NCBI GenBank assembly: GCA_947304115.1
Contig: CAMZAE010000013.1
Coordinates: 1-46,643 of the forward strand
DNA: 46,643 bases
DNA from: an uncultured Prevotellaceae bacterium
Lineage (GTDB): Bacteria > Bacteroidota > Bacteroidia > Bacteroidales > Bacteroidaceae
Direction of reading: 5' to 3'
Shown: positions 35,722 to 44,377 of the stretch, one piece after another
Position numbering within the stretch: the stretch's first letter is position 1
Layout of the letters: each line of letters begins with the position of its first letter
The notes under the pieces: generated by a model
What the model saw: the letters and a program-made list of their open reading frames with translations, nothing else
Database searches by the model: none
What the model was told of the DNA's origin: nothing
Position numbers and translations under genes: made by a program

Positions 35722-36897
35722 ATGCCTACCTCTAAAGACGAACTGCTGCGCAGAGGATTAACGCCCCATGAGATTCAGCACAACCAGCACCGGCGGGCAG
35801 AATGGCAGGACTATGGCGGCACAGGCCTGTATATGATAACCCTTTGCATCGAAGGGCGGCATCCCCTCTTCGGCCACCTCGACGGCAATATCAGCGCAAA
35901 GCGCGGACAGGCAGATTTCCCGCATATTGTCCTCAGCCCTCTTGGGCGCACCATCCTCGAAACGGAACTGCCGAAGATTCACCGCTTCTATCCCCAGATA
36001 GAGGTGTGGCAGGCCGCGATTATGCCCGACCACCTGCACCTCCTGCTCTATGTGGCAAAGCCTTTGCCGGAAGGGAAGAGACTGGGAGATATTATCCGCA
36101 GCTTCAAAGGAGGATGCAGCCGCGCCTGGTGGGGAGGGGGGAAAGGGACCGCAAGGGAAACCGCGCAAGAGACCGCGCAAGAGACCGCGCTAAAAAGCGC
36201 GGGAACAACAGCGGGGACAGCGGCGGGGACAGCGGCGGGGGTTCCCGTGCTTTCAAGCGCGGTCACGGGTGCGGCCAAGCGCGCTTCGCTTTTCGAGGCG
36301 GGCTATCACGACCGCATCATCAAGCGACCGGGAATGCTTGACAACATCAAGCGCTACATGAGCGACAACCCTCTCCGTGCCTTGATGCGGCGGCAGCTGC
36401 CGCGCCTGATGGAGCGCCGCCTGCACTTGCGCATCGGGGCGCATGACTACGCTGCCTACGGAGCCTTATTCCTGCTGAAACGGGCTGAGAAGGTGCAGGT
36501 GTTCTTCCATCGCCGTGATACAGCCACAGGCCTCCCCACTGAACAAACAGAGGCTTACAAGCACGAGCGTGAGCGCCTGCTGGCAGAAGCACGCGAGGGC
36601 GTTGTGCTTGTCTCGCCCGCCATCTCAAAGGGAGAGAAGCTGGTTATCGATACGGCTATCGAAGAGCACCTGCCTGTGATACATCTGCAAAAGGAACCCA
36701 TCGCGCAGTACTGGAAGCCGGAGCTTCGCCGTTTCGAAGCCTGTGCCCGCGGTTCATTGCTGATTCTTGCGCCTTGGGGACAGGACGATGCGCCTTCTTC
36801 AGATTATTCCCGATTTCATCGGATAAATGACCTTGCTTCCGACATCTGCACTAATACAGACGCACTTCTTCTAAATATCTCCGACTATAAAACATAA
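35722..36897 (+). CDS. REP-associated-type Y1 transposase with C-terminal Rossmann-like domain and a low-complexity insert
   Basis: 391 aa from MPTSKDELLRRG. The N-terminal half is a Y1 (IS200/IS605-like) transposase: YMITLCIEGRHPLFGH, the HUH motif MPDHLHLLLYV, and IKRYMSDNPLRALM with the likely catalytic Tyr. The C-terminal 130 residues (REGVVLVSPAISKGEKLVIDTA ... GSLLILAPWG) resemble a DprA/SLOG-like Rossmann fold, as in other Bacteroidetes members. No terminal repeats of an insertion sequence flank it, which fits a domesticated REP-associated transposase. About 50 residues (ETAQETAQETA ... TAAGTAAGVP) encoded by short GC-rich tandem and inverted repeats interrupt the transposase fold between FKGGCSRAWW and FEAGYHDRII. 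Followed 7 nt later by tadA. Confidence 0.82.
   Translation: MPTSKDELLRRGLTPHEIQHNQHRRAEWQDYGGTGLYMITLCIEGRHPLFGHLDGNISAKRGQADFPHIVLSPLGRTILETELPKIHRFYPQIEVWQAAIMPDHLHLLLYVAKPLPEGKRLGDIIRSFKGGCSRAWWGGGKGTARETAQETAQETALKSAGTTAGTAAGTAAGVPVLSSAVTGAAKRASLFEAGYHDRIIKRPGMLDNIKRYMSDNPLRALMRRQLPRLMERRLHLRIGAHDYAAYGALFLLKRAEKVQVFFHRRDTATGLPTEQTEAYKHERERLLAEAREGVVLVSPAISKGEKLVIDTAIEEHLPVIHLQKEPIAQYWKPELRRFEACARGSLLILAPWGQDDAPSSDYSRFHRINDLASDICTNTDALLLNISDYKT
36131..36280. repeat. GC-rich tandem and inverted repeats inside the Y1 transposase
   Basis: Contains direct repeats of GAGACCGCGCAA and of GCGGGGACAGCG, and palindromes GCGCTAAAAAGCGC, GGGAAC/GTTCCC and CCCGTG/CACGGG. All remain in frame. It looks like slippage expansion, possibly seeded by an inserted palindromic element. 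Confidence 0.65.
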
Positions 36898-36904
36898 AAG
36901 AACT

Positions 36905-37339
36905 ATGGCTGATGACAAATTCTACATGAAACAAGCCCTTGCGGAGGCAAACGAGGCCTATCGGCAGGGCGAGATTCCCATTGGGGCTGTTGTGGTTTGC
37001 AGGGAGAAAATTATTGCCAAGAGCCACAACCTGACGGAACTTCTGCACGATGTCACCGCACATGCCGAGATGCAGGCCATCACCTCGGCGGCGGAGCATC
37101 TTGGCGGCAAGTACCTCAGCGACTGCACGCTCTATGTGACGGTGGAGCCTTGCGTGATGTGCGCCGGTGCCTTAGGATGGTCGCAGATAAGCCGCATCGT
37201 CTATGGCGCACCCGATGAAAAAAGAGGCTACAGCCGCTTTGCTCCAAAGGCTCTCCATCCCCGTACCGAGGTTGTTTCTGGTGTGATGGCCGAGGAATGC
37301 ACCGAACTCATGCAACGCTTCTTTCAGGAAAGAAGATAG
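36905..37339 (+). CDS. tadA: tRNA-specific adenosine deaminase
   Basis: 144 aa, deaminates A34 to inosine in tRNA-Arg(ACG). Cytidine-deaminase-fold zinc motifs are complete: TAHAEMQAI (HAE with catalytic Glu) and EPCVMCAGAL (PCxxC). Length is typical for the family. It starts 7 nt after the Y1 transposase stop codon, so it may depend on that gene's transcript. Convergent with the M20 peptidase gene; a dispersed repeat follows its stop codon. Confidence 0.93.
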   Translation: MADDKFYMKQALAEANEAYRQGEIPIGAVVVCREKIIAKSHNLTELLHDVTAHAEMQAITSAAEHLGGKYLSDCTLYVTVEPCVMCAGALGWSQISRIVYGAPDEKRGYSRFAPKALHPRTEVVSGVMAEECTELMQRFFQERR

Positions 37340-37399
37340 GGCGCTTCCTTTCACAAAATTCAACACGCAAAAGAACAAAACGCCACCTGTCGCATTCTT

Positions 37400-37463
37400 T
37401 GCTCCTACATGTAGAAGCAATGGCTTCTTCATGTATAAGCAATTGCTTGTACATGTACAAGCA
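37400..37463. repeat. ACATGTA/AAGCAATTGCTT inverted repeat, second copy
   Basis: Contains GCTCCTACATGTAGAAGCAA, GCAATTGCTT and TACATGTACAAGCAAT. Same family as 8198-8258, and again between a plus-strand stop codon and a convergent minus-strand gene. Confidence 0.65.
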
Positions 37464-37473
37464 ATGAAAACGG

Positions 37474-38559
37474 TTAGGCACCTTCGGACAAAAGGCACGC
37501 GGAATAGACTTCCACTGCGTGCCTGATTTCGTCAAATTCCACGAATTCATCGGCAGAATGGCTGCGGCTGCTCTGCCCAGGTCCTATCTTCAGGCTGGGG
37601 AAAGGCATAAGGGCCTGGTCGCTGAGGGTGGGCGAACCGAATGGCTTGCCGCCAAGCGCAATGATTCTCTGAACGAGGGGATGATTTTCGTCGATGCCCG
37701 ATGAACCGAGACGAGTGCTGCGAGCCTTCACTTCCGACTTAACATTTTTGACGATTTCATCGAGAATTTCGCCGTTTGAATACAGTTCATTCGAGCGGAC
37801 ATCCACGGTGAAGGTGCAAGTGTCGGGAACGACATTGTGCTGCGTGCCGGCATTCACGATGGTCACAGTCATTTTGACAGGACCGAGCAAAGGCGACACC
37901 TTCTCCCACTTATAGTTGCGGAACCACTCGATGTCCTCGATGGCATGGTAGATGGCGTTGTCGCCCTCGTCGCGGGCGGCATGGCCGGCTTTGCCATGAG
38001 CCGTGACGTCGAGCACCATCAGCCCTTTCTCAGCGATGGCAGGCTGCATCCCTGTCGGCTCACCGACCAAAGCGACATCTATCTTCGGAAGCAAGGGGAG
38101 GACGCTTTCTATGCCGCCCTTACCACTGATCTCCTCTTCTGCGCTTGCCAGGAAGACGAGGTTAGGCCCTCTCCCAACCTCCCCAAAAGGGGAGGGGACT
38201 TTTGTCAAGGCGGCGAAGACATGAAGCAGACAGACCAGGCTGGCACCGTCGTCGTTGCTGCCGAGGCCGTAGATGCGATTGCCTTCCCGCGTCGCCTTGA
38301 AAGGGTTGCGCTGCCAACCCGCCACGGGCTTGACGGTGTCGATGTGGGCATTCAGCAGAAGTATCGGCTTTTTCTCGTCGAAGTTCGGAGCGACCGACCA
38401 TAGGTTATTGCCCTGACGCTTCACCTCCAGCCCAAGCTCGCCTTTCATATAGTCTTCGAGCAGGTCGGCGGCAGCCGTCTCTTCCCTGCTGATGCGCGGC
38501 ACCTCTATGAGCCTGCAAAGCAGCTCCACGGCCCTCTCTGTTATCTTTTCATTGACCAT
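37474..38559 (-). CDS. M20-family metallopeptidase, probably an acetyl- or succinyl-ornithine/citrulline deacylase
   Basis: 361 aa from MVNEKITERA (38559); an open upstream extension is repeat-derived. Metal ligands: NAHIDTV (His72, Asp74), GLGSNDDGAS (Asp103/104), ASAEEE (Glu141/142, catalytic and metal), VGEPTG and the C-terminal GPGQSSRSHSADEFVE (His). This matches the ArgE/DapE group of co-catalytic zinc enzymes. In Bacteroidales such proteins act in arginine synthesis, but no arg genes are in the window. Residues about 120-131 (SPFGEVGRGP) are added by a palindromic repeat between the helix LLHVFAAL and the strand NLVFLASAEEE, a site where the family has only a short loop. Confidence 0.85.
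   Translation of the reverse strand: MVNEKITERAVELLCRLIEVPRISREETAAADLLEDYMKGELGLEVKRQGNNLWSVAPNFDEKKPILLLNAHIDTVKPVAGWQRNPFKATREGNRIYGLGSNDDGASLVCLLHVFAALTKVPSPFGEVGRGPNLVFLASAEEEISGKGGIESVLPLLPKIDVALVGEPTGMQPAIAEKGLMVLDVTAHGKAGHAARDEGDNAIYHAIEDIEWFRNYKWEKVSPLLGPVKMTVTIVNAGTQHNVVPDTCTFTVDVRSNELYSNGEILDEIVKNVKSEVKARSTRLGSSGIDENHPLVQRIIALGGKPFGSPTLSDQALMPFPSLKIGPGQSSRSHSADEFVEFDEIRHAVEVYSACLLSEGA
38163..38200. repeat. Palindromic unit inside the M20 peptidase gene
   Basis: CTCTCCCAACCTCCCCAAAA followed by GGGGAGGGG, a single unit of the same family as in aroA and feoAB, in frame. Confidence 0.75.
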
Positions 38560-38583
38560 TGAACATTGACCATTGAACATTTT
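38550..38583. repeat. ATTGACCATTGAACATT tandem repeat at the M20 start
   Basis: Two direct copies of a 16-nt unit (ATTGACCATTGAACATT), immediately upstream of and overlapping the gene start. They supply spurious in-frame ATGs upstream of the likely start. Confidence 0.7.
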
Positions 38584-38651
38584 ACAATGCAAAGATACGC
38601 AAAATTGACAAATAATTCTTCACTCTTCACTCTTAATTCTTAATTTATTCG

Positions 38652-38659
38652 TATCTTTG
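38652..38659 (+). promoter_or_regulatory. -7 promoter element for the acyl-CoA ligase operon
   Basis: TATCTTTG 24 nt before the ATG at 38684, in an AT-rich spacer of TTCTTCACTCTTAATT repeats. No -33 match. Confidence 0.55.
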
Positions 38660-38683
38660 TGGTATCAAAGCTATAGAATAGCC

Positions 38684-40492
38684 ATGCAGAACCCCAGTCC
38701 ACTACCCTCGCTCATACAGAGCCAGGCCACTAAATACGGCGACAGAGCCGCCATGCTGTACCGTGACGACGAGCAGCAGACGTGGAAAGAAATCTCGTGG
38801 AACACCTTCGCACAGACCGTGAGCCGTGTCTCGGCATCGCTTCTGGAACTGGGTGTCGGCGTACAGGAGAACATCGCCGTCTTTTCGCAGAACATGCCGG
38901 AGTGCATGTGTGTCGATTTCGGTGCCTACGGCATCAGGGCCGTCACCATTCCTTTCTACGCCACAGCCAGCGAGATGCAGGTCAAGTACATGGTCAGCGA
39001 TGCCAAGATACGCTACATCTTCGTAGGCGAGCAGTACCAGTATGACACGGCCTACCGCATCCTCAAGATTGAACATTCCATGCGGAAGCTCATCATCTTC
39101 GACACATCTGTAAAAAAGGACGCTCAGGACAATGTAAGCCTCTATTTCGACGAGTTTCTGGCCTTGGGCGACGGCAAAGACCATCGCGAAGAGATTGCCC
39201 GGCTCACAGAGGAAGTCGATGAGGACGACCTGGCGAACATCCTCTATACGAGCGGCACGACAGGCATCAGCAAGGGGGTAATGCTGACGCACCGCATGTA
39301 CAATGCGGCCTTCCGAGGCCATGTGGGAGCCTTGCCGCTCTCGGACAACGACCTCATTATGAACTTCCTGCCCTTCACCCATGTCTTCGAGCGCGGCTGG
39401 TCATACCTCTGCATCAAGACAGGTTGCACACTGGCCGTCAACCGCCGCCCCGCAGACATCCTGCAAAGCCTCCGCGAAGTGCACCCGACCTGTATGTGCG
39501 CCGTGCCCCGCTTCTGGGAAAAGGTCTATAGCGGTGTGCAGGAGAAGATAAACAACGCCTCGCCCATCCAACGGCGGATGCTCGAGGATGCCCTAAGAGT
39601 GGGCAAAGAGTACAACGTCAAGTACAAAATGCGGGGACTCGTGCCGCCCCTGGCACTCAAGATGCGCTATCTCTTCTACGAAAAGACGGTCATTTCGCTG
39701 ATGCTCAAGACGCTCGGCCTGGAACGCCATAACTTCTTCCCCACAGCCGGAGCCGCCATCCCGCCTGTCATCGAGGAGTTCGTGCGCTCGGCAGGCATAC
39801 TGATGATTACGGGCTACGGACTTACCGAGAGCACCGCCACCGTCTCTTGCGACCGCTGGAACAAGCCCATCACGCTCGGCTCTATCGGACGGCCGCTCGA
39901 CGGCGTGCAGGTCAAGTTCGGCGAGAACAACGAAATCCTGCTCAAGGGCGACACCATCACCAAAGGCTACTACCGCAAGGCGGAGATCACGGCAATGGCT
40001 ATCGACGAGGACGGCTGGTTCCATACGGGCGATGCCGGCTACATGCAGAACGGCGAACTCTTTATGACGGAACGCATCAAGGACCTCTTCAAGACGAGCA
40101 ACGGCAAGTACATCGCCCCGCAAATGCTTGAATCGAAGTTCTGCGTGGACCGCTACATCGACCAAATCGTCATCATCGCCGACCAGCACAAGTTCGTCTC
40201 GGCCCTTGTCATCCCAGAATACAAGCTGCTCGAAGAACTCGCCAAGAAGCGCGGCATCGCCTATGGCAGTCGTGCCGAACTCTGTACGAACAAGGAAATT
40301 GTGCAGTTCGTCATGGACCGCATCGACACCATTCAGCAAGACCTCGCCTCCTACGAGCAGGTGAAGCGCATCACCCTCTTGCCCGAACCCTTCAGCATGG
40401 AACGCGGCGAACTGACCAACACACTGAAAGTGAAGCGCCCCGTCCTCAATGAACGCTACAAGGAGCAGATAGATAAAATGTACGAAGAATAA
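38684..40492 (+). CDS. Long-chain fatty-acid--CoA ligase (AMP-forming)
   Basis: 602 aa from MQNPSPLPSLI. Activates a fatty acid with ATP and loads it onto CoA. Motifs: P-loop-like ILYTSGTTGISKGVMLTH, FLPFTHVFERGW, ITGYGLTEST (A5), GWFHTGDAGY with the ATP-binding Asp (A7), ERIKDLFKTSNGKYI (A8) and the C-terminal LTNTLKVKR lysine region. The sequence is of the long-chain FAA1/FadD-like type found in Bacteroidetes, with the linker region ALKMRYLFYEKTV. No signal peptide. Its stop codon overlaps the start of prfB by one base (TAATG), so translation may be coupled. Confidence 0.9.
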   Translation: MQNPSPLPSLIQSQATKYGDRAAMLYRDDEQQTWKEISWNTFAQTVSRVSASLLELGVGVQENIAVFSQNMPECMCVDFGAYGIRAVTIPFYATASEMQVKYMVSDAKIRYIFVGEQYQYDTAYRILKIEHSMRKLIIFDTSVKKDAQDNVSLYFDEFLALGDGKDHREEIARLTEEVDEDDLANILYTSGTTGISKGVMLTHRMYNAAFRGHVGALPLSDNDLIMNFLPFTHVFERGWSYLCIKTGCTLAVNRRPADILQSLREVHPTCMCAVPRFWEKVYSGVQEKINNASPIQRRMLEDALRVGKEYNVKYKMRGLVPPLALKMRYLFYEKTVISLMLKTLGLERHNFFPTAGAAIPPVIEEFVRSAGILMITGYGLTESTATVSCDRWNKPITLGSIGRPLDGVQVKFGENNEILLKGDTITKGYYRKAEITAMAIDEDGWFHTGDAGYMQNGELFMTERIKDLFKTSNGKYIAPQMLESKFCVDRYIDQIVIIADQHKFVSALVIPEYKLLEELAKKRGIAYGSRAELCTNKEIVQFVMDRIDTIQQDLASYEQVKRITLLPEPFSMERGELTNTLKVKRPVLNERYKEQIDKMYEE

Positions 40493-41601
40493 TGATTACA
40501 GCAGAACAACTCAAGGAAGTCAAGGAGCGCACAGAACAACTCAACCGCTACCTTGACATCGACTCAAAAAAGATACAGTACGAAGAAGAGCAGCTTCGCA
40601 CCCAGGCTCCTGGCTTCTGGGATGACCAGAAACGTGCCGAGGCTCAGATGAAACTCGTAAAAGGCCTCGAGAAATGGCTCAAAGGCTATGCCGAGGTCAA
40701 GACGCTTTGCGACGAACTGGACACGGCCTTCGAGTTCTACAAGGAGGAACTCGTCACAGAAGAAGAAGTCGATGCCATCTATGCCAAAGCCATCGCCGCT
40801 ATCGAGGAACTCGAACTCAAGAACATGCTGCGCCGCGAGGAGGACAGCATGGATGCGGTTCTCAAAATCAACTCCGGCGCAGGCGGCACAGAGGCTCAGG
40901 ACTGGGCGCAGATGCTCATGCGAATGTATATGCGCTATGCCGAGACGCACGGCTACAAGTGCGTGGTCAGCAACATCCTCGACGGCGACGATGCAGGCAT
41001 CAAGTCCTGCACACTTGAGATACAGGGCGAGTTCGCTTATGGCTACCTCAAGAGCGAGAACGGCGTGCATCGCCTTGTCCGCGTCTCGCCATATAATGCT
41101 CAGGGCAAGCGCATGACCAGCTTTGCCTCTGTCTTCGTCACTCCTCTTGTCGATGACACCATCGAGGTGAACATCGAGCAGGCTCGCATCTCTTGGGACA
41201 CTTTCCGCTCGTCGGGTGCCGGCGGACAGAACGTCAACAAGGTTGAGTCAGGCGTCCGCTTGCGTTATCAGTACAAAGACCCCTACACGGGCGAGGAAGA
41301 GGAAATCCTCATCGAGAATACCGAGACGCGCGACCAGCCCAAGAACAAGGAGAACGCGATGCGCTTGCTCCGTTCCATCCTCTATGACAAGGAGTTGCAG
41401 CATCGAATGGCAGAGCAGGCGAAGGTCGAAGCTGGCAAGAAGAAGATTGAATGGGGCAGCCAAATCCGCAGCTATGTCTTCGATGACCGCCGCGTCAAAG
41501 ACCATCGCACCAACTATCAGACCAGCGACGTCGGCGGCGTCATGGACGGCAAGATTGATGCCTTCATCAAAGCCTACCTCATGGAGTTTGGCGCAGAATA
41601 G
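40492..41601 (+). CDS. prfB: Peptide chain release factor 2, without the programmed frameshift
   Basis: 369 aa. Ends translation at UGA and UAA. The GGQ loop is present (SSGAGGQNVNKVESGV), and the codon-recognition region reads VSPYNAQGKRMTSF, with SPY where many RF2s have SPF. The frame is continuous from MITAEQLKEV. At the place where many RF2 genes have CTTTGAC and a +1 frameshift, here NRYL-DID is read straight through as CTT-GAC, so the classical autoregulation by frameshifting is absent. Overlaps the acyl-CoA ligase stop by one base. Confidence 0.95.
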   Translation: MITAEQLKEVKERTEQLNRYLDIDSKKIQYEEEQLRTQAPGFWDDQKRAEAQMKLVKGLEKWLKGYAEVKTLCDELDTAFEFYKEELVTEEEVDAIYAKAIAAIEELELKNMLRREEDSMDAVLKINSGAGGTEAQDWAQMLMRMYMRYAETHGYKCVVSNILDGDDAGIKSCTLEIQGEFAYGYLKSENGVHRLVRVSPYNAQGKRMTSFASVFVTPLVDDTIEVNIEQARISWDTFRSSGAGGQNVNKVESGVRLRYQYKDPYTGEEEEILIENTETRDQPKNKENAMRLLRSILYDKELQHRMAEQAKVEAGKKKIEWGSQIRSYVFDDRRVKDHRTNYQTSDVGGVMDGKIDAFIKAYLMEFGAE

Positions 41602-41642
41602 CCATCGTTCCCATCATTCCCATCACTCCCATTGCTCCCATA
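41602..41642. repeat. TCCCATCAT tandem repeat between prfB and the CYTH gene
   Basis: Four to five imperfect 9-10 nt units (CATCGTTCC, CATCATTCC, CATCACTCC, CATTGCTCC). They end 7 nt before the CYTH start codon. No gene is seen in this gap. Confidence 0.55.
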
Positions 41643-41648
41643 AACAGT

Positions 41649-42146
41649 ATGCCTCTCCTCGAAATCGAACGCAAGTTCCTCGTCGTTGGCGAGTTCAAGA
41701 ACCTTGCCGTCAGCTCCACACATATCGCTCAAGGCTACATCGCCTCTGGCAATGGTCGCACCGTTCGTGTCCGCATTCGCGGCGACAAAGGCTATCTCAC
41801 CATCAAAGGTCCGAGCAACAAGGCAGGCTTGGCACGCTTCGAGTGGGAAAAGGAGATTCCCTTGGCAGAGGCAGAGGCACTGATGAGCATCTGCGAACCG
41901 GGTATCATAAGCAAGACGCGCTGGCTGGTGCCGAGTGCAGACGGCAAGCACACATGGGAAGTCGATGTCTTCGAAGGCGACAACGAAGGATTGATAATGG
42001 CGGAAATAGAATTGGAGAACGAGAACGACACCTTCAATAAGCCCGATTTCATCGGCCAAGAAGTCACTGGCGACCGCCGTTTCTACAACAGCCACATGCG
42101 GCAATATCCATATAAACTCTGGAGAAAAGATAATAAAGGCGACTGA
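41649..42146 (+). CDS. CYTH-domain protein (triphosphate tunnel metalloenzyme)
   Basis: 165 aa. The N-terminal EIERKFLV is the ExExK signature of the CYTH superfamily, followed by TVRVRIRGDKGYLTIKGP, FEWEKEIPLAEAEAL, KTRWLV, TWEVDVFEG and MAEIELENEN, which give the alternating basic and acidic residues of the tunnel. Members hydrolyse inorganic triphosphate or related substrates; bacterial ones close to this are often called adenylate cyclases by similarity only. Probably an independent short gene at the end of the prfB transcript. The bidirectional terminator at 42135-42162 overlaps its stop codon. Confidence 0.9.
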   Translation: MPLLEIERKFLVVGEFKNLAVSSTHIAQGYIASGNGRTVRVRIRGDKGYLTIKGPSNKAGLARFEWEKEIPLAEAEALMSICEPGIISKTRWLVPSADGKHTWEVDVFEGDNEGLIMAEIELENENDTFNKPDFIGQEVTGDRRFYNSHMRQYPYKLWRKDNKGD

Positions 42147-42162
42147 ATATTCAGCCGCCTTT
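42135..42162. terminator. Shared terminator between the CYTH and metG genes
   Basis: AAAGGCGACTGAAT / ATTCAGCCGCCTTT stem with one mismatch, followed by T-rich sequence on both sides. It overlaps the CYTH stop codon and lies 14 nt from the metG stop. Confidence 0.75.
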
Positions 42163-42176
42163 ATTTGTGTTTGCTT

Positions 42177-44234
42177 TTAACCGACTTGGCTGCCGCCTTT
42201 AACCTCGTCGAGGGTGGTTGTGACGCTGAGGTCTCCGTTGTAGTTTACGGCACTCAGTATCATGCCCTGGCTCTCTTCTCCCATCATCTGACGCGGAGCG
42301 AAGTTGGCGATGAAAAGGACTCTTTTGCCTACGAGCTGTTCCGGCTCATACCACTGGGCGATGCCGGAAAGGATGGTGCGGTCGGTGCCGCTGCCGTCGT
42401 CAAGCGTAAACTTGAGGAGCTTCTTACTCTTCTTTATCTTCTCGCAGGCTTTGACGAGACCGACGCGGATGTCGAGCTTCTCGAAGTCCTCGAAGGAGAC
42501 GATGGGCTTGACGGGTGCTGCCTTGTAAGCTGCTGCCTCGTTAGCCTTGAGCGTATCTTCAAGCTTCTTCTTTTGGGCGGCAACCACCTCGTCCTCTATC
42601 TTGGTGAAGAGGAGTTCGGGCTTGGGCAGTTGCTTGCCTGCAGGCAGGATGTCGGTACGGCCGAGGTCTTCCCAAGAGAAGGTGTCGAGGGCTATCATCT
42701 CGCGGAGTCGCTTGCTGCTGAAGGGCAGGAACGGCTCGAAGGCGATGGCGAGGTTGGCGGTGATTTGCAGGCTGAGGTAGATGATGGTCTTGACGCGCTC
42801 GGGGTCTGTCTTGATGACTTTCCACGGCTCGCAGTCGGCGATGTACTTGTTGCCGATTCGGGCAAGGTTCATGGCCTCTTTCTGTGCTTCGCGGAACTTG
42901 AAGCCTTCGAGCAATTGCTCCAGACGCGCCTTGACATCACAGAACTCTGCCAGCGTCTCGCGGTCGTAGTCGTTGAGTTCTCCGCACTCAGGCACTCGAC
43001 CTTCGTAGTACTTCTGCGTGAGCTGCAGGGCGCGGTTCACGAAGTTGCCATAAACGGCGACAAGCTCGTTGTTGCAGCGTGCTTGGAAATCGTCCCAAGT
43101 GAAATCGTTGTCTTTGGTTTCTGGAGCATTAGCTGTGAGGACATAGCGAAGCTCATCCTGTCGTCCAGGCAGTTCGTCGAGGTACTCATTGAGCCAAACG
43201 GCATAGTTCTTGGAGGTGGAGATTTTGTTGCCCTCGAGGTTAAGGAACTCGTTGCTGGGCACGTTGTCGGGCAGGATGTAGTCGCCGTGTGCCTTGAGCA
43301 TTGCGGGGAACACGATGCAATGGAACACGATGTTGTCCTTGCCGATGAAATGGACGAGTCTTGTCTCTTCGTCCTTCCACCACTTCTCCCAACTGCCGAG
43401 TTCGGGATGTGCATCGCAGAGTTCTTTTGTGTTGCTGATGTAACCGATGGGAGCATCGAACCATACATAGAGCACTTTGCCCTCTGCTCCTTCGATGGGA
43501 ACGGGGATGCCCCAGTCGAGGTCGCGGGTGACGGCACGAGGACGCAGGCCGCCGTCGAGCCAGCTCTTGCACTGGCCATAGACATTGGAGCGCCACTCCT
43601 TGTGGTCCTGGAGTATCCACTTCTCGAGCCATTGCTGGTCTTTGTCGAGAGGCAGGTACCAGTGCTTGGTCGGCTTCTTGACAAGGGGATTGCCCGTCTC
43701 GGCATTGTAGGGATTGATGAGTTCTTCGGGGGAAAGCGTTGCTCCGCACTTCTCGCATTGGTCGCCATAGGCTTCTGGTGCATGGCAGCGCGGACACTCG
43801 CCGCGAATGTTGCGGTCGGTCAGGAAATGGCCTGTCTGCTCGTCGTAGAACTGCTCGCTGACTTGCTCGATGAACTTGCCCTCGTCATAGAGTTTGCGAA
43901 AGAAGTCGCTGGCAAGCTTGTGGTGTGTTTTGCTCGTAGTGCGGCTATAAACATCGAAGGAGATGCCGAAACGTTCAAAGCTGTCCTTAATAAGATTATG
44001 GTAGCGGTCAACGACCTCCTGAACCGTGATGCCCTCCTTTCGGGCACGAATGGTGACAGGAACGCCATGCTCGTCGCTGCCGCCGATGAACAGGCACTCG
44101 CGGCCTTTCAGCCTGAGATACCGCGCATAAATATCTGCAGGCACATAGACACCGGCCAGGTGCCCTATATGTACAGGTCCGTTAGCATATGGCAAGGCAG
44201 ACGTAATGAGAGTTCTTTTGAAATGCTTTTCCAT
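42177..44234 (-). CDS. metG: Methionine--tRNA ligase
   Basis: 685 aa from [19 protein letters not shown] (44234); the frame continues upstream into the promoter and is not used. Charges tRNA-Met. Class I motifs: [25 protein letters not shown] (HIGH), the zinc knuckle [33 protein letters not shown] (KMSKS-like KISTS), and a C-terminal tRNA-binding OB fold ([31 protein letters not shown]). A two-part protein of about 680 aa is usual for Bacteroidetes. It has its own promoter and shares the terminator at 42135-42162 with the CYTH gene. Confidence 0.97.
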   Translation of the reverse strand: MEKHFKRTLITSALPYANGPVHIGHLAGVYVPADIYARYLRLKGRECLFIGGSDEHGVPVTIRARKEGITVQEVVDRYHNLIKDSFERFGISFDVYSRTTSKTHHKLASDFFRKLYDEGKFIEQVSEQFYDEQTGHFLTDRNIRGECPRCHAPEAYGDQCEKCGATLSPEELINPYNAETGNPLVKKPTKHWYLPLDKDQQWLEKWILQDHKEWRSNVYGQCKSWLDGGLRPRAVTRDLDWGIPVPIEGAEGKVLYVWFDAPIGYISNTKELCDAHPELGSWEKWWKDEETRLVHFIGKDNIVFHCIVFPAMLKAHGDYILPDNVPSNEFLNLEGNKISTSKNYAVWLNEYLDELPGRQDELRYVLTANAPETKDNDFTWDDFQARCNNELVAVYGNFVNRALQLTQKYYEGRVPECGELNDYDRETLAEFCDVKARLEQLLEGFKFREAQKEAMNLARIGNKYIADCEPWKVIKTDPERVKTIIYLSLQITANLAIAFEPFLPFSSKRLREMIALDTFSWEDLGRTDILPAGKQLPKPELLFTKIEDEVVAAQKKKLEDTLKANEAAAYKAAPVKPIVSFEDFEKLDIRVGLVKACEKIKKSKKLLKFTLDDGSGTDRTILSGIAQWYEPEQLVGKRVLFIANFAPRQMMGEESQGMILSAVNYNGDLSVTTTLDEVKGGSQVG

Positions 44235-44255
44235 GTGATTTCTTGTATTTGACTG

Positions 44256-44286
44256 CAAAGGTACGCTTTTTTCTTTTATAAACAAA
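44256..44286 (-). promoter_or_regulatory. Promoter of metG
   Basis: Minus strand: TTTG at 44286-44283, 19-nt spacer, TACCTTTG at 44263-44256; ATG at 44234. Strong match. Confidence 0.8.
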
Positions 44287-44313
44287 GAAAGATGCAACGA
44301 ATGTCTTAGGATA

Positions 44314-44346
44314 CAAAAAAAGTGTGCCGCCAGAAGGGCGACACAC
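44314..44346 (-). terminator. Terminator of the two-lipoprotein operon
   Basis: GTGTGTCGCC / GGCGGCACAC stem (one A-C mismatch), 5-nt loop, then TTTTTTT on the minus strand, about 32 nt after the stop codon of the 321-aa gene. Confidence 0.8.
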
Positions 44347-44377
44347 CTGAGAATGTGTTGATTGAGTAAACAATTGT

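Noticed and set aside
42165..44252. 695-codon plus-strand frame opposite metG
   Set aside because: Antisense shadow of MetG; no family resemblance.
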